Assembly: GCA_030220185.1 (NCBI GenBank)
Contig: JASPKZ010007288.1
Coordinates: 72,001-136,000 of the forward strand
Direction: 5' to 3'
DNA from: Diploptera punctata
Lineage: Eukaryota > Arthropoda > Insecta > Blattodea > Blaberidae
DNA: 64,000 nt
This document shows, piece after piece, positions 1 to 9,926 of the stretch. How positions within the stretch are numbered: the stretch's first letter is position 1; every line of letters begins with the position of its first letter. The translations under genes and the position numbers were made by a program. The notes below the pieces were generated by a model. It was not told where the DNA came from, did not search any database, and saw only the letters and a program-made list of their open reading frames with translations.

Positions 1-1710
1 TAGCAGGAGTTCTGTTTTTACGCGAATCAAGTATGCGCTGAAGGCAGTTTGTACATGCGAGTCGAGTTTTTAGCACATTCCACACGTGTTTCAAAAGGTG
101 AACAAAAAACCTAACAGGAGATTTAGGAGACACTTTTTCGCCTCTGCTAATGAAAACTATGTTTTTTTTTTCTGTGAGTACGAACTCCCCATCCCTTGCG
201 CCACATTCTCGACATAATCTGATGAAGAATGTATAAGCCAGAGCGAGGAACATGCTGACAGAGGAAGATAATCTACGATTCTCTGAAAATTTTATCAAGA
301 AAAAGATTGCTACATTTACGTTTGTGCAGTTTCGTTTCCTAATTAAAGTACACTAGAGCAAAATGATACTCCTTTTTTTTCGATATGTTTCATCATATCT
401 CGCCTAAAATATTTTTACATGTATATACCTATAGGCGTTGTAGGGTACGTCTATTGTTTACTTTCTTATCGCTTGGAGAGAACGCAAAAAAACAATTCGT
501 AATGATTATGAAATGGGGAAGCGATATAAAACAACATACGTGGAACCATAAGGTTACGTACTCGGATGGTGTCAAGAGTTTTAAAGTGGCCTTAATTTTA
601 AGGCGGCACCATAAATTTGGGTCGATTCAGTCTTTTCCAGAAATGGGGATATACGCGGCCGTCACATAGGGCTGAAATTCTGGATTACATATCGTGGTAA
701 TTGTCTAAACTGATAGGCCGCTTAAGATCTGTAGTGGGGTGACTATCTTTGTAGCGATATATGTAATGTGACAGACATAGTAAGAAATTCAATCCCTAAT
801 TTCCTTGTGATCTGAGGAAAATGCGGAATAATACTCAAATTCGTAACTGAAATATAACAATTTGTAATTTCTTGAACTGAATAATCAGCAAAAAAATTAA
901 GATTGACCTCACATTTAATTAATAATATTTAAATTTACATTTTTATCATTTCTCTACTGTAGAATAATTCTTAAATGGTATCTTTTCTCTATTGTAATCT
1001 ACTATGGATCTATAAAGTATACCAGGTTTTTATATTTAATGTTTAATTAGAGACACTTGAACACAAAGTAATTATTTTCTTTGTGCAGATCTATCCAGTA
1101 GGAGACGAATTTCTATGATTCTGTGATCATGTGGTTTTTGTTGCCTTGATGAACGAGGAATTCACGAGAAATAACCCCGATTGCCTTTGTCTCCATTGAT
1201 CTCTTAATCCGGGATACATATCTGAAATGTTAACGTCGGACGAATAGAGAATTGTATAGATTATTACCTGGTACGCACGTAAAGGATTAATAAATAAACT
1301 GAAGTTGAGATCAGAGTTAAGTAGCAGATTTTTCTCTCAATATACATAAATTATATCCTATAGGCGCTTAGTGTAAAAAATATAATTTGAAAGGTTAGGT
1401 AGTAAAGAAATAAAAATTTTAAATGCCTGAGAGAGATTAACCGATTCTATATTGTTTTTCGAAGCAATTTCATAACCAAATATCAGTAAAAAAATATCAG
1501 CCGGACATAATTCTTAAAATTGTTAAAATTACGTCCTGTTGAAAGACCGTAAAGACTGTTTCTGTGCTTTTATGGCACGTATGAGAATTTAAGTTTGAAT
1601 ATTGTGTCCTCTGGGCAATATACATCGTTACATTGAACTACTTGGCTAAGACCGGAGTTAGTGAAGAACGTCGTTAACTAACAACTAGCTAATAAGATGT
1701 TTTAAATATA
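1..1710. other. AT-rich DNA, no feature recognised
   Basis: No recognisable gene, RNA or repeat family is visible. The longest open frame (385-669, 94 codons) has no familiar motif and no coding context, so I treat it as chance. Confidence 0.5.
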
Positions 1711-1712
1711 TA

Positions 1713-2744
1713 GGGAAATTCGGGTAATATGGACCATTCTGTTTGAGTGGACCCTGTTAATATCTTCTTTAATTGGTGCTCCTCTCGAACAGAAAATATT
1801 TCAACATCTTCCTTTCATCAACTTTAACGGGTTCAAGGCCAGTTTCTTTTATTCTTTGTGCGAACAAAGGTTTAGTTGTGATATTTATGAAAATGATCAC
1901 TTTAAACGTTTTTCAAGCTAAGAGTCAATTCTTAATTTCTGATATTGAATATTACAAATGTTGAAAAATCATCTACATATATTATATTATGTACATGCTG
2001 TTTTAATATACTGACGGGTTTGGTTTGATATTATTTGATATGGTTGGCTGTATAATATAATTGATCATAACAAAGAAATTCGGTTAATATTGACCCTCCA
2101 CGAGGGCCTGGATCCACTTTATACGAATACGTGTATTGTATCAATGAGGGTGCTATCTGTAAAAACCATTCACTTGATTAATTTTATTTAATATCCTTGT
2201 AATTTTACTAAAGTCAAGGACCGTCGCTTTCTCCAGTTGATTGAAGTGTGAATATTATAATGAACAATAATTTTTCAAAGCATTATATAAATACCAACGC
2301 CTTTAATATTATGATCAGTCGTAAATATTTTCAGATTAATCTGTGCCGCTCTGTATAAATTAATAGAGTGAATAAACTTAAAAACAGACTAAAAGCTAAG
2401 GCGAACTCTGGGGGTCTATATATAATTGTAGGCTTTCACGGCCGGCGTCTTGATCCATATTTGGTTCGTCTTCCGTGCTTATAGGCCTATAAGCCCGGCA
2501 GACGAACCAAATATGCATCTGGGGGTCTACTTTATCCGAATATGGTGGTTAAAGTGGACCTTTCATGTAATGTAAAAACGTTCATAATTTATGAGAATGT
2601 TTCCATATTTCAATAAAATAACGAAGATATCTCATAGTTACAACACTTGTGGTAATCACTGTAATTAAACAAAATTGAAATCCCTTAATTAAAGAAGAAA
2701 GACAACAAATTCAAAACATGGGTCCAAATTACCCGACGTTCCTC
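1713..2744. mobile_element. TA-flanked inverted-repeat DNA transposon, non-autonomous
   Basis: The left end at 1713 reads GGGAAATTCGGGTAATATGG. The right end, ending at 2744, read on the other strand contains GTCGGGTAATTTGGACC. The two ends match as imperfect terminal inverted repeats of about 24 bp. A TA dinucleotide sits outside each end (1711-1712 and 2745-2746), as expected for Tc1/mariner/pogo-type insertion. Related sub-terminal motifs recur inside, such as ACTTTATACGAATA near 2116 and CTTTATCCGAATAT near 2530. I see no transposase frame, so this 1.03-kb copy is probably a non-autonomous or internally deleted derivative. Assignment to the pogo/mariner superfamily is an inference from the TA and the end style. 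Confidence 0.6.
2419..2517. mobile_element. 99-bp hairpin insert with 12-bp target duplication
   Basis: The 12-mer TCTGGGGGTCTA occurs at 2407-2418 and again at 2518-2529. The 99 bp between contains a perfect inverted repeat: CATATTTGGTTCGTC (2456-2470) against GACGAACCAAATATG (2501-2515). A nested palindrome, CTTATAGGCCTATAAG, lies in the loop. Removing the insert and one 12-mer restores one continuous host sequence. It looks like a very small mobile or retroposed unit nested in the DNA transposon around it. I do not recognise the family. Confidence 0.6.
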
Positions 2745-2746
2745 TA

Positions 2747-3739
2747 TTATAACGTTTTTATAAACGTAGACATGTCGTTGATATATTCAAGTAATAGTTG
2801 TATTTATAATGCGGTTTAATTTTAATAAACTGAAGCTATTTTAAGAAACAGTTTTGTGAGCTTAAATGTCTTATTTTACTGTCAGAGTAATAAAATGACA
2901 CTGTTAACAGTCTCTTACCAGAGATAAATGGTACATTCTAGATAACTGCATGTCTGAGCAATAACATCAATTGTCTCTGTGCAGCTTAAGAGACATACTT
3001 ATTTCGGAGTATCGGCTTGGATGCTGTGGATAACAAGCATGGAATGGGTATTTACTGCATGAAAATAGAGTTTCAAAACCAGTTTTAATCTACTATACTG
3101 GGTCTTAGCAAAGCGAATTGTGTATTGCAAACCACAACCCTATATGAGCGCAATACTCTGACAATAGAATTCCTGGAGTCTAATATACAACCGCGTTGTT
3201 TTAGTCTTGTATGTGTTTAATTCTGAAAATACGAGAATCAGCTGTGGTTTCCTTTCAAACATGGTTAATCAGTCTTCATTTCGTATCTTCTCTCTTTGTA
3301 AACAAAAAGTCCAATTTCAAAAGAACATTACAATCCCTGTGGTCTATGTGTAATAATGTTTTAGTTTAGTTTTCCCGGAAAATTGTATGAGAGAGATATG
3401 GAAACTGTAAAATGTATATTGTCATTCCACTGGGTAATGGAATAGAATAACTAGCTCTCAATATAACTTTTCATAAATTACTCCATTGGGCATGTAACAA
3501 TTCAATGATCTAAATATTAAACTTTAAAATATTATTTCCATTTCATTATGGTGAACGATGTAATTTCCTTGTGGGACTGTTTTAATTTGCATTTTGTAGG
3601 AATACTTTCAACGGACTGTCACTAATTTCAAAGTAAAGTTAACTTTCATGACAGCAAAAGATACAAAAAACTATAATACGCATTACTAACATTGAAATGC
3701 ATATGCATGAAAATCTACTGGCGATATTTGTGAATTTCA
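2747..3739. other. AT-rich DNA, no feature recognised
   Basis: No gene, RNA or repeat family is recognised in this stretch. Confidence 0.5.
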
Positions 3740-4075
3740 GTTAGCGTATATTTAAATATGCCGAAAGGGTTACCCACGCCTGAGAGATTGAAGGTGATAA
3801 GCCAGATGAAAAAACTACCTTGGTCGAAAGAGTGGAGATCTTTCACCGTAAAAATACAACAGTCAAGAAACGCGGACATGGGTATCACTGGGGTCAAATT
3901 TTCCGGAGGTAAAATACAGTAGTCCCTCCATTCGGTTGTTCGGACGGGGACTACTTCAGGGAATAAGTGCATTATACAAGGAAACTTGGTAAATCTTAAC
4001 TCAGGATAAGGGTGTATGGAGAGGTTATGCCCGCGCGGTCATGAACCTACGAGTTCGATGCAGCCAGTGAGTTAG
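3740..4075 (+). mobile_element. LINE-A 5'-end/3'-end chimera (mini-LINE)
   Basis: Positions about 3740-3965 match, on the same element strand, the 5' untranslated region of the LINE-A copy at 57990-58200 (reverse). Shared strings include ACTTGGTCGAAAGAGTG-like and CGGAGGTAAAAT. From about 3970 the sequence switches to the LINE-A 3' end seen at 15925-16018 and 23930-24050, ending in a CCAGTGAGT-type tail. About 3 kb of coding sequence is missing. The junction lies at TCAGGGAA, a string also present in the LINE-A 3' region, so microhomology joining or template switching is plausible. An 85-codon minus frame here is only the antisense of the 5' untranslated region. Confidence 0.65.
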
Positions 4076-4079
4076 TTAA

Positions 4080-5174
4080 TCAGTTTTTGATCTATTTAGA
4101 TCCTGAGGTATTCTAACTTTTGGGGCCCATGGCTCGTTTGCTTCAAGTTAAATAATCATTTCTGTTAGTGTGGGCGTAAATATACTTAAGTTTCAGACAA
4201 ATGTTATCGATATTATTTTTATTTTATATCGCATTAAATATTAATATTTGTATTTTTTTAAATTTTAGAGCAGCTTATTCATGGCCTAAATCAATGGGAA
4301 GAATGAGTTTTTTTAATCACTTATTTAAATATGCAAAAGCTTTCCTCGAAATTTTAGGCATAATCACGATCTGAATTTGGGTTTGATAGTGCCACTGATA
4401 TAAACATTCCATAGATATGAAATGTCAGAAAATAAATAAGAACCCATAGGCCAGTTTTATCAATTTTTCAACAAACCTACAACACCAAGTTAAAGACTTC
4501 GGGAAGTGATAAACAATTTAATATTTATTTTAATATGGAGTATCAAGGAATATATACTTTAGTTCAGCAAGTAAAACATTAATGTATATTCTGCTACAAT
4601 TATTTACGTAATTAATCACTCTACGAATCGTTCCTATTGGAAGGTCGCGTGCTATTGAAGTCGTGATGTTAACATGAAATAAAACATATCGCTCAGTTTT
4701 AAAAATGCACTCACGTCATAGCTATGAAACACAGTTTTTCGGTGATCTAATAATCAAGCCTTGAAGTCGAATTATAACCAATTAAATTTATTTTTGCGCA
4801 GAATGACATTTTTGGATAATGTTAAAGTCAAAAGTTCTTCTTAGCTCCAAATACAATATGATGGACTTAATGAATTCAAAACTTATTTGGATTTTTATAA
4901 ATAAAAAAAAACAAAGTGGTTCACTTTTTTTGCAAAACAAAGTAAGGATTAAGTACGATGAGAGCTTAGTATTCAGTTTGGTGCTATAAAATGAGTTTCT
5001 ACCAAGATTGTAATATATACTCGTTCATGATCTAACATTGACAGAAATAAACAAAACTAAGAGCACAGAGTTATTGTCCTCACTGTAAAATTAATGAGTT
5101 CTTGCGTTGTTTAAAAGCTAGAAAAAACATGAAACATTTACGTACAATATAGGAATCAAATAGACTTCATCTAA
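4080..5174. other. AT-rich DNA, no feature recognised
   Basis: No gene, RNA or repeat family is recognised in this stretch. Confidence 0.5.
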
Positions 5175-5365
5175 TCTATAAACATGAATGTTTGTTCGTT
5201 CGTATTTTATGCACTGCCATGATGCGACTTTTTGCAAAATGTTCAGAAGATTCCCGGGATGAACATAGGCTATAAGAGAGTTCTGAAACCCAATTCCAAT
5301 ACCTTTAAAACCACACTTTGTAATGAAAAACGTGAAAAAGTAGCTTTATGGACGCTTAAATGACC

Positions 5366-7385
5366 TGACCTGACCAGCAATCTACTGAACTATACTGACC
5401 CAATCTAACCGAACATGACCTATACTGACTATACCTGACTGAATCTGACCGAACTTAACGTAACCTAACTTAACCTAACATAATCTAATCGAATCTATCC
5501 TAACCTAAACTAATCTAACTAAACTGAACTTGAATCTAACCTGAACCTAACTTCAAAATAATCTGAACCTAACTTGAACATAGTATGAACTTAACCCGAA
5601 CCTATTCAGAACCTAGCCTGATCCTAACCTTAACCCAGCATAAACTCAGCTTAAACCTAGCCTGAACCTAACTTGAACCTAGACTGAATTGAACCTAACA
5701 TAATATAACTTCAATCTAACTTAAACCTGGTGTGAACCTAATCTAAACCTAACTTGATCCTTGCCTGAGCATAACCTGAATATAATATGAACCTAACTTG
5801 AACCTATCCTGAACCTACCAAGTACCTAACATTATCCTAACCACATCTTAACCTGAACCTAGCCTCAACTAACCTCAACCTAGCCTGAACATAAGGTGAA
5901 CCTATCCTGAACCTAACCTGGACCTAACCTAAATCCATTTTCGACCTAATTTAAAATAGCCTGACCCTAATATAAACCTGAGGTTAACGTAACCAGAACC
6001 TAACTCGAATCTAGACTGAACCTACCTGAACGTAACTTGAACCTAACCTGAATTTGAGTTGAACCTAGCCTGCACCTAACATGAACCTAATTAGAACGTA
6101 TTCTTCACCTAACGTCAACGTAGTCTAAACGTAACTTGAATCTAGCTTGAACCTAACATGAACATATCCTGAACCTAACTTGTACCTAAAGTAAACATAA
6201 CTTGAACTTATTCTGAACCAAGCCTGAACATAACTTGATCCTAGCATGAAACTAACTTGAACCTAATATGTGTCTAACCTGAACCTAACACGTGTCTAAC
6301 CTGAACCTATCCTAGACCTTACCTGAACCTAACTTGAACATATCTTGAACCTATCGTGAACCTATCCTGTACCTAACTTGAACCAAACCTCAACGTAACC
6401 TTAACCAACCTGAAACAAGCCTGAACGTAGCCTGAACGAATATAAATCTAGCCTGAACCTAACCAGAACCTTACATGAACCTAACTGGAACCTAGCCTAA
6501 ACCTAATGTGAAACTGTGCTGAACCTAACTTTAAACAAACCTGAACCTAACCTGTACTTAACTTGAACTTAGCCTGAAACTAACCTGAACCTAACTTCAA
6601 CCTAGAGTGAACATAACCCGAACCAATCCTGAACCTAAAATGATCGTAACTTGCACCTAACCTGAATATAACCGAACCTAAATAGAACTTAAATCAAAAC
6701 TATATCTGACCTAAACCGATTCTAAACTGAATTTAAATTAAACCTATGCTGAGACTACACTGAAACCTACACTGAACTTACACTGGCCCTAAACTGAACA
6801 TAACAGGAATTTAATACGAAAATAAACCAAACCCAACCGAACCTTACTTAACCGTGCCTAACCTCACCTAAACCTTACCTGAATCCAAACAAGAAACCAG
6901 AACCCGAATCCAAAACAAAAAACGAGAAACCGAAACTAAAACCCGTAAAGAAGTGAACTCAATACTGAACCCAAAACTGAATTCAAACTGAGCCCAAACC
7001 CGAACCAAACTGAAACCGAACCCGATCTCAAACTGAACCCGAACCTAAACCCAAACCTGGACTTAACCCACAACTTTATCTGACCTAAACTTGACCTAAT
7101 CCGGGCATAACTCTATTCTAACCCGAAACTAACCCTGACCTAACCCGGACATAACACTATCCTAACCCGGAGCTAACCCTCCCAACCTAACCTAACCTTG
7201 ACCTAACCGAACTGTATCGAACCATACCGAACCTAGCTATACCTAACCTAATCTATCCTAACCTAACTCATCCTAACCTAACCGAACCTAACCCAACCTA
7301 ACCGAACCTGATCTGACCATACCTAATCCGACGATATCAGATCGATACCTGACCAAACCGATACCTAACCTAACCCAGAAATAAA
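5366..7385 (+). repeat. Degenerate CCTAA-type (insect telomere-like) tandem array
   Basis: About 2 kb is built from CCTAA and variants, with the C-rich strand on + throughout. Three zones can be seen. Near 5440-5520 and 7180-7320 the repeats are mostly plain CCTAAC. From about 5550 to 6660 the dominant unit is an 11-12-mer alternating CCTGAA with CCTAA (for example CCTGAACCTAACTTGAACC). From 6890 to 7170 the variants are CCGAACC-like and CCTAACCCGGACATAAC. Insect telomeres are (TTAGG)n, so this is either a heavily mutated interstitial telomeric tract or an independently expanded satellite. It lies between Helitron-like ends. Confidence 0.75.
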
Positions 7386-7680
7386 GTCCAAACGATCCGA
7401 TCAAACTACACCTAAAACCAATGAAATTACCTTTACAACTATGAAATTACCAGTAGCTAATCAAACTACCTCTATAAAGACCAAAATTCTCAATAAACAG
7501 GTTAAATTATCCCTAAAACATGAATCTATATGTACATCGATCACACTATCTCTAAAACGGTAAAATTACCCTTAAACGGATGAATCTATCTCCAAAATGA
7601 TCGACTTACCCGTAAACCGGCCGACATACATCTAACTCAACCAAACAACCCGTAAACTGATAATTACGATATAAAAGTAT
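7386..7680 (+). repeat. Degenerate ~33-bp minisatellite
   Basis: Successive units carry the motif GATC(A/G)AACTA-N-CTAAAAC and AATGAAATTACC with drift, about eight times. The array continues directly from the CCTAA-like tract and ends shortly before the 3' end of H1. Confidence 0.5.
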
Positions 7681-7776
7681 ATATTGTTTCATATGAATTG
7701 TTTAACGAGACATATATACACATTTAATTAATTTAGAGTAGGTGTAGCAGCTAAATCCGGGCATTGGCTAGTCAAA

Positions 7777-8695
7777 TCTAATATATATAAATTAATGTTT
7801 GTTTGTTTGTTTGTTTGTTCGTACTTTGATCCGGTTGGGATGGTGCTTCTTGCAAAATGTTCAGGACGACTCCCTGGATGAACATAGGCTATAAGAGAGT
7901 TCTCATACTCAATTACTGCACCCTTAAAACCGCCATATGTAGTGGAAAACGTTAAAAAAGTAGCTCTTTGGTCAATTAAATGGTTTACGCTGCCTAAACC
8001 ATTACAAATACACAAAATTAATGTACACAGAATTTAATGTCACAAAAAGCTCTACAAAAAAGTCCGCAACAGCATATGATTATCTCTTACGGATAACTCA
8101 CAATAACTATTTCTGTCTTTCATTGATGCCAAGAAGATCGAGACAAGTACGTAGATTCCTGTACAAGCATAGCAGCACATGTCGGGTATTTTTTACGGAT
8201 AACCCACAATAACGAATTTTGTCTTTTAGCTCATTTATGCCAAGAAGATCGAGATAAGTAGATTCCCACGCAAAAGCGGGTAATTTGCACGGGGAATCTT
8301 AAAATAATTACGAAATATATTCATAAATACTTTTCATTTCACTTATTCAACTAATCATAAGAAGTACATTAATTTTCGTCTTTCAGCTCATTTATGCCAA
8401 GAAGATCGGGATGAATAGATTCCCGGACTACGCCAGATATCTAAAAATAATTACGATGTATAATTTTTTTTCTCTTATTTATTTAACTAAACATAAAACA
8501 CATTAATTTTCGCATTTCAGCTCATTGATATCAAGAATGATTGTAATAAGTAGATTTCCGGGCAACGCCGGATAATCAGCACCGGGTATCTAAAAAATAT
8601 AAAATTTTAATTGTTTTTCCTTTAAATTATTCAACTAAACATAAAAGCACATTCGTTTTCATTTCTTTAGGCAGCGTACGCCGGGTATTAGCTAG
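7777..8695 (+). mobile_element. Helitron-like element H2
   Basis: The copy begins A|TCTAATATATATAAATTAATG five bases after the CTAG end of H1 and ends GGGTATTAGCTAG|T at 8695. The 5' 200 bp match H1 and H3. The 3' half is a tandem series of about four diverged units, each starting near a GCCAAGAAGATCG motif (about 8116, 8221, 8378 and 8511). Several units end in a CCGGGCAACGCCGG hairpin like the Helitron 3' hairpin (8558-8571). No transposase is encoded. Short frames in this stretch are chance. Confidence 0.5.
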
Positions 8696-8700
8696 TAGTA

Positions 8701-9690
8701 CTATATATACAAATGAACGTTTGTTTGCATCTTCGTATTTTATGCACTGCCATACCGTCCAGCCGATTGTGATGGGACTTTTTGCAAAATGTTCAGGAGA
8801 TACCCGGGATGAACATAGGTAATACGAGAGTTGTAATACTCAACCCCCTCACCCCTAAAAATGACCCTTTTAATGAAAAACATTAAAAAAGGAGTAGCAT
8901 TTGTACTTTTAATAGGCTTACGCCACATATACCATAGCAAATACACCTTATTAAGATACACAGAATTGGATATCTCTAAAACAGAAACTCCACAAAAAAG
9001 TCCACGACAGCATATGTTTATCTTTTACGGATAATTCACAATAACCACTTTTGTCTTTCATTCATACCAAGATCGGGATAAGTAGAAAATTTCCGGGCAA
9101 GCAGAGAAGCGCAAGGAGGATATTCTTTTACGGATAACTCAAAATAACGAATTTTGTTTTTGAGCTTATATATGCCAAGTACATCAGGATACGTATGTTC
9201 CCGGGCAACGCCGGGTAATCAGCATGGGATATCTGAAGTAATTACAATATGGCATTACCCATAGCGACTTCTTGAATATTACATTTTGGAAGAAGAGATG
9301 TTATTGACTATTTGGATTGTATACTAGGTAGTTATGAAATATAATCAATTAGTTTGTTGGTTGTTTTAGCTGAAATAACGAAGAGAGCAAATTTATATTT
9401 GTTTTCCCTTTTACTTATGCAACTAAAGATAAAAACATAATTTTAGTCCTTGAGTTATTTTCTGCAACGAAATCGCAGACAGACCTAAAGGTAACTATTT
9501 TATAGTTTTAACCGTACATTATATTACTGTGAACTAATACCTCAACGGAAACTTACCATGAATTTTACTGGTATCGGAAAAAGTAGATTATTGGGCAACA
9601 CCGGATAGTCAGAACAGGATATCAACAATTAATAAGGATATACATTATTATTTTTCCTTTTACTTATTCAACTAAATGTAAAAAAAAAAA
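8701..9690 (+). mobile_element. Helitron-like element H3, 3' end unclear
   Basis: The start, CTATATATACAAATGAACG, follows the CTAG of H2 by five bases. The body matches H2: TTTTGCAAAATGTTCAGGAG, then GATGAACATAGG. It carries further 3' repeat units with the hairpin CCCGGGCAACGCCGGG at 9200-9216 and a decayed one near 9590. No CTRR terminus is seen, so the right boundary is approximate. Confidence 0.4.
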
Positions 9691-9926
9691 AATATATTTT
9701 GGCGTATTAGCGCTCGCTGGGAAATTGCTTGTGTCTTATAAATATTATCACCAGTTGTTCAATATACACTCCATACCGCTGTTTTAAACTCGCTGTAGAT
9801 CAGGTTTACATTTTGTATTGTTAATTTCATCCATTCGTGCTACACACTTAGATGTATAAATAGTTTATTTAATTTTTACTTGAAAAACGCATTAACCAAA
9901 ATTGTGAAGTAGATTTCAACATTTGG

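Larger units (their letters stand above)
5175..7771 (+). mobile_element. Helitron-like element H1 carrying a telomere-like array
   Basis: The start, A|TCTATAAACATGAATG at 5175, and the end, TTGGCTAG|T at 7771, fit the Helitron rules of 5' TC, 3' CTRR and insertion between A and T. The first 190 bp (TTGCAAAATGTTCAG, then GGATGAACATAGGCTATAAG) are shared with the 5' ends of H2 and H3. The interior is not transposase but the CCTAA-like array (5366-7385) and a short minisatellite (7386-7680). No Rep or helicase coding is visible, so this would be a non-autonomous copy. The call rests on the shared ends. The hairpin before the 3' end is decayed here. Confidence 0.5.

Noticed and set aside
385..669. 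94-codon frame near the left edge
   Set aside because: No motif, no context and composition like the surrounding DNA.
3715..3972. 85-codon minus-strand frame as a gene
   Set aside because: It is the antisense of the LINE-A leader. The same frame recurs, diverged, at 58008-58205 opposite the LINE-A nest copy.
7386..7680. CRISPR-like array
   Set aside because: The repeats are diverged and contiguous with no unique spacers, and the DNA is eukaryotic.
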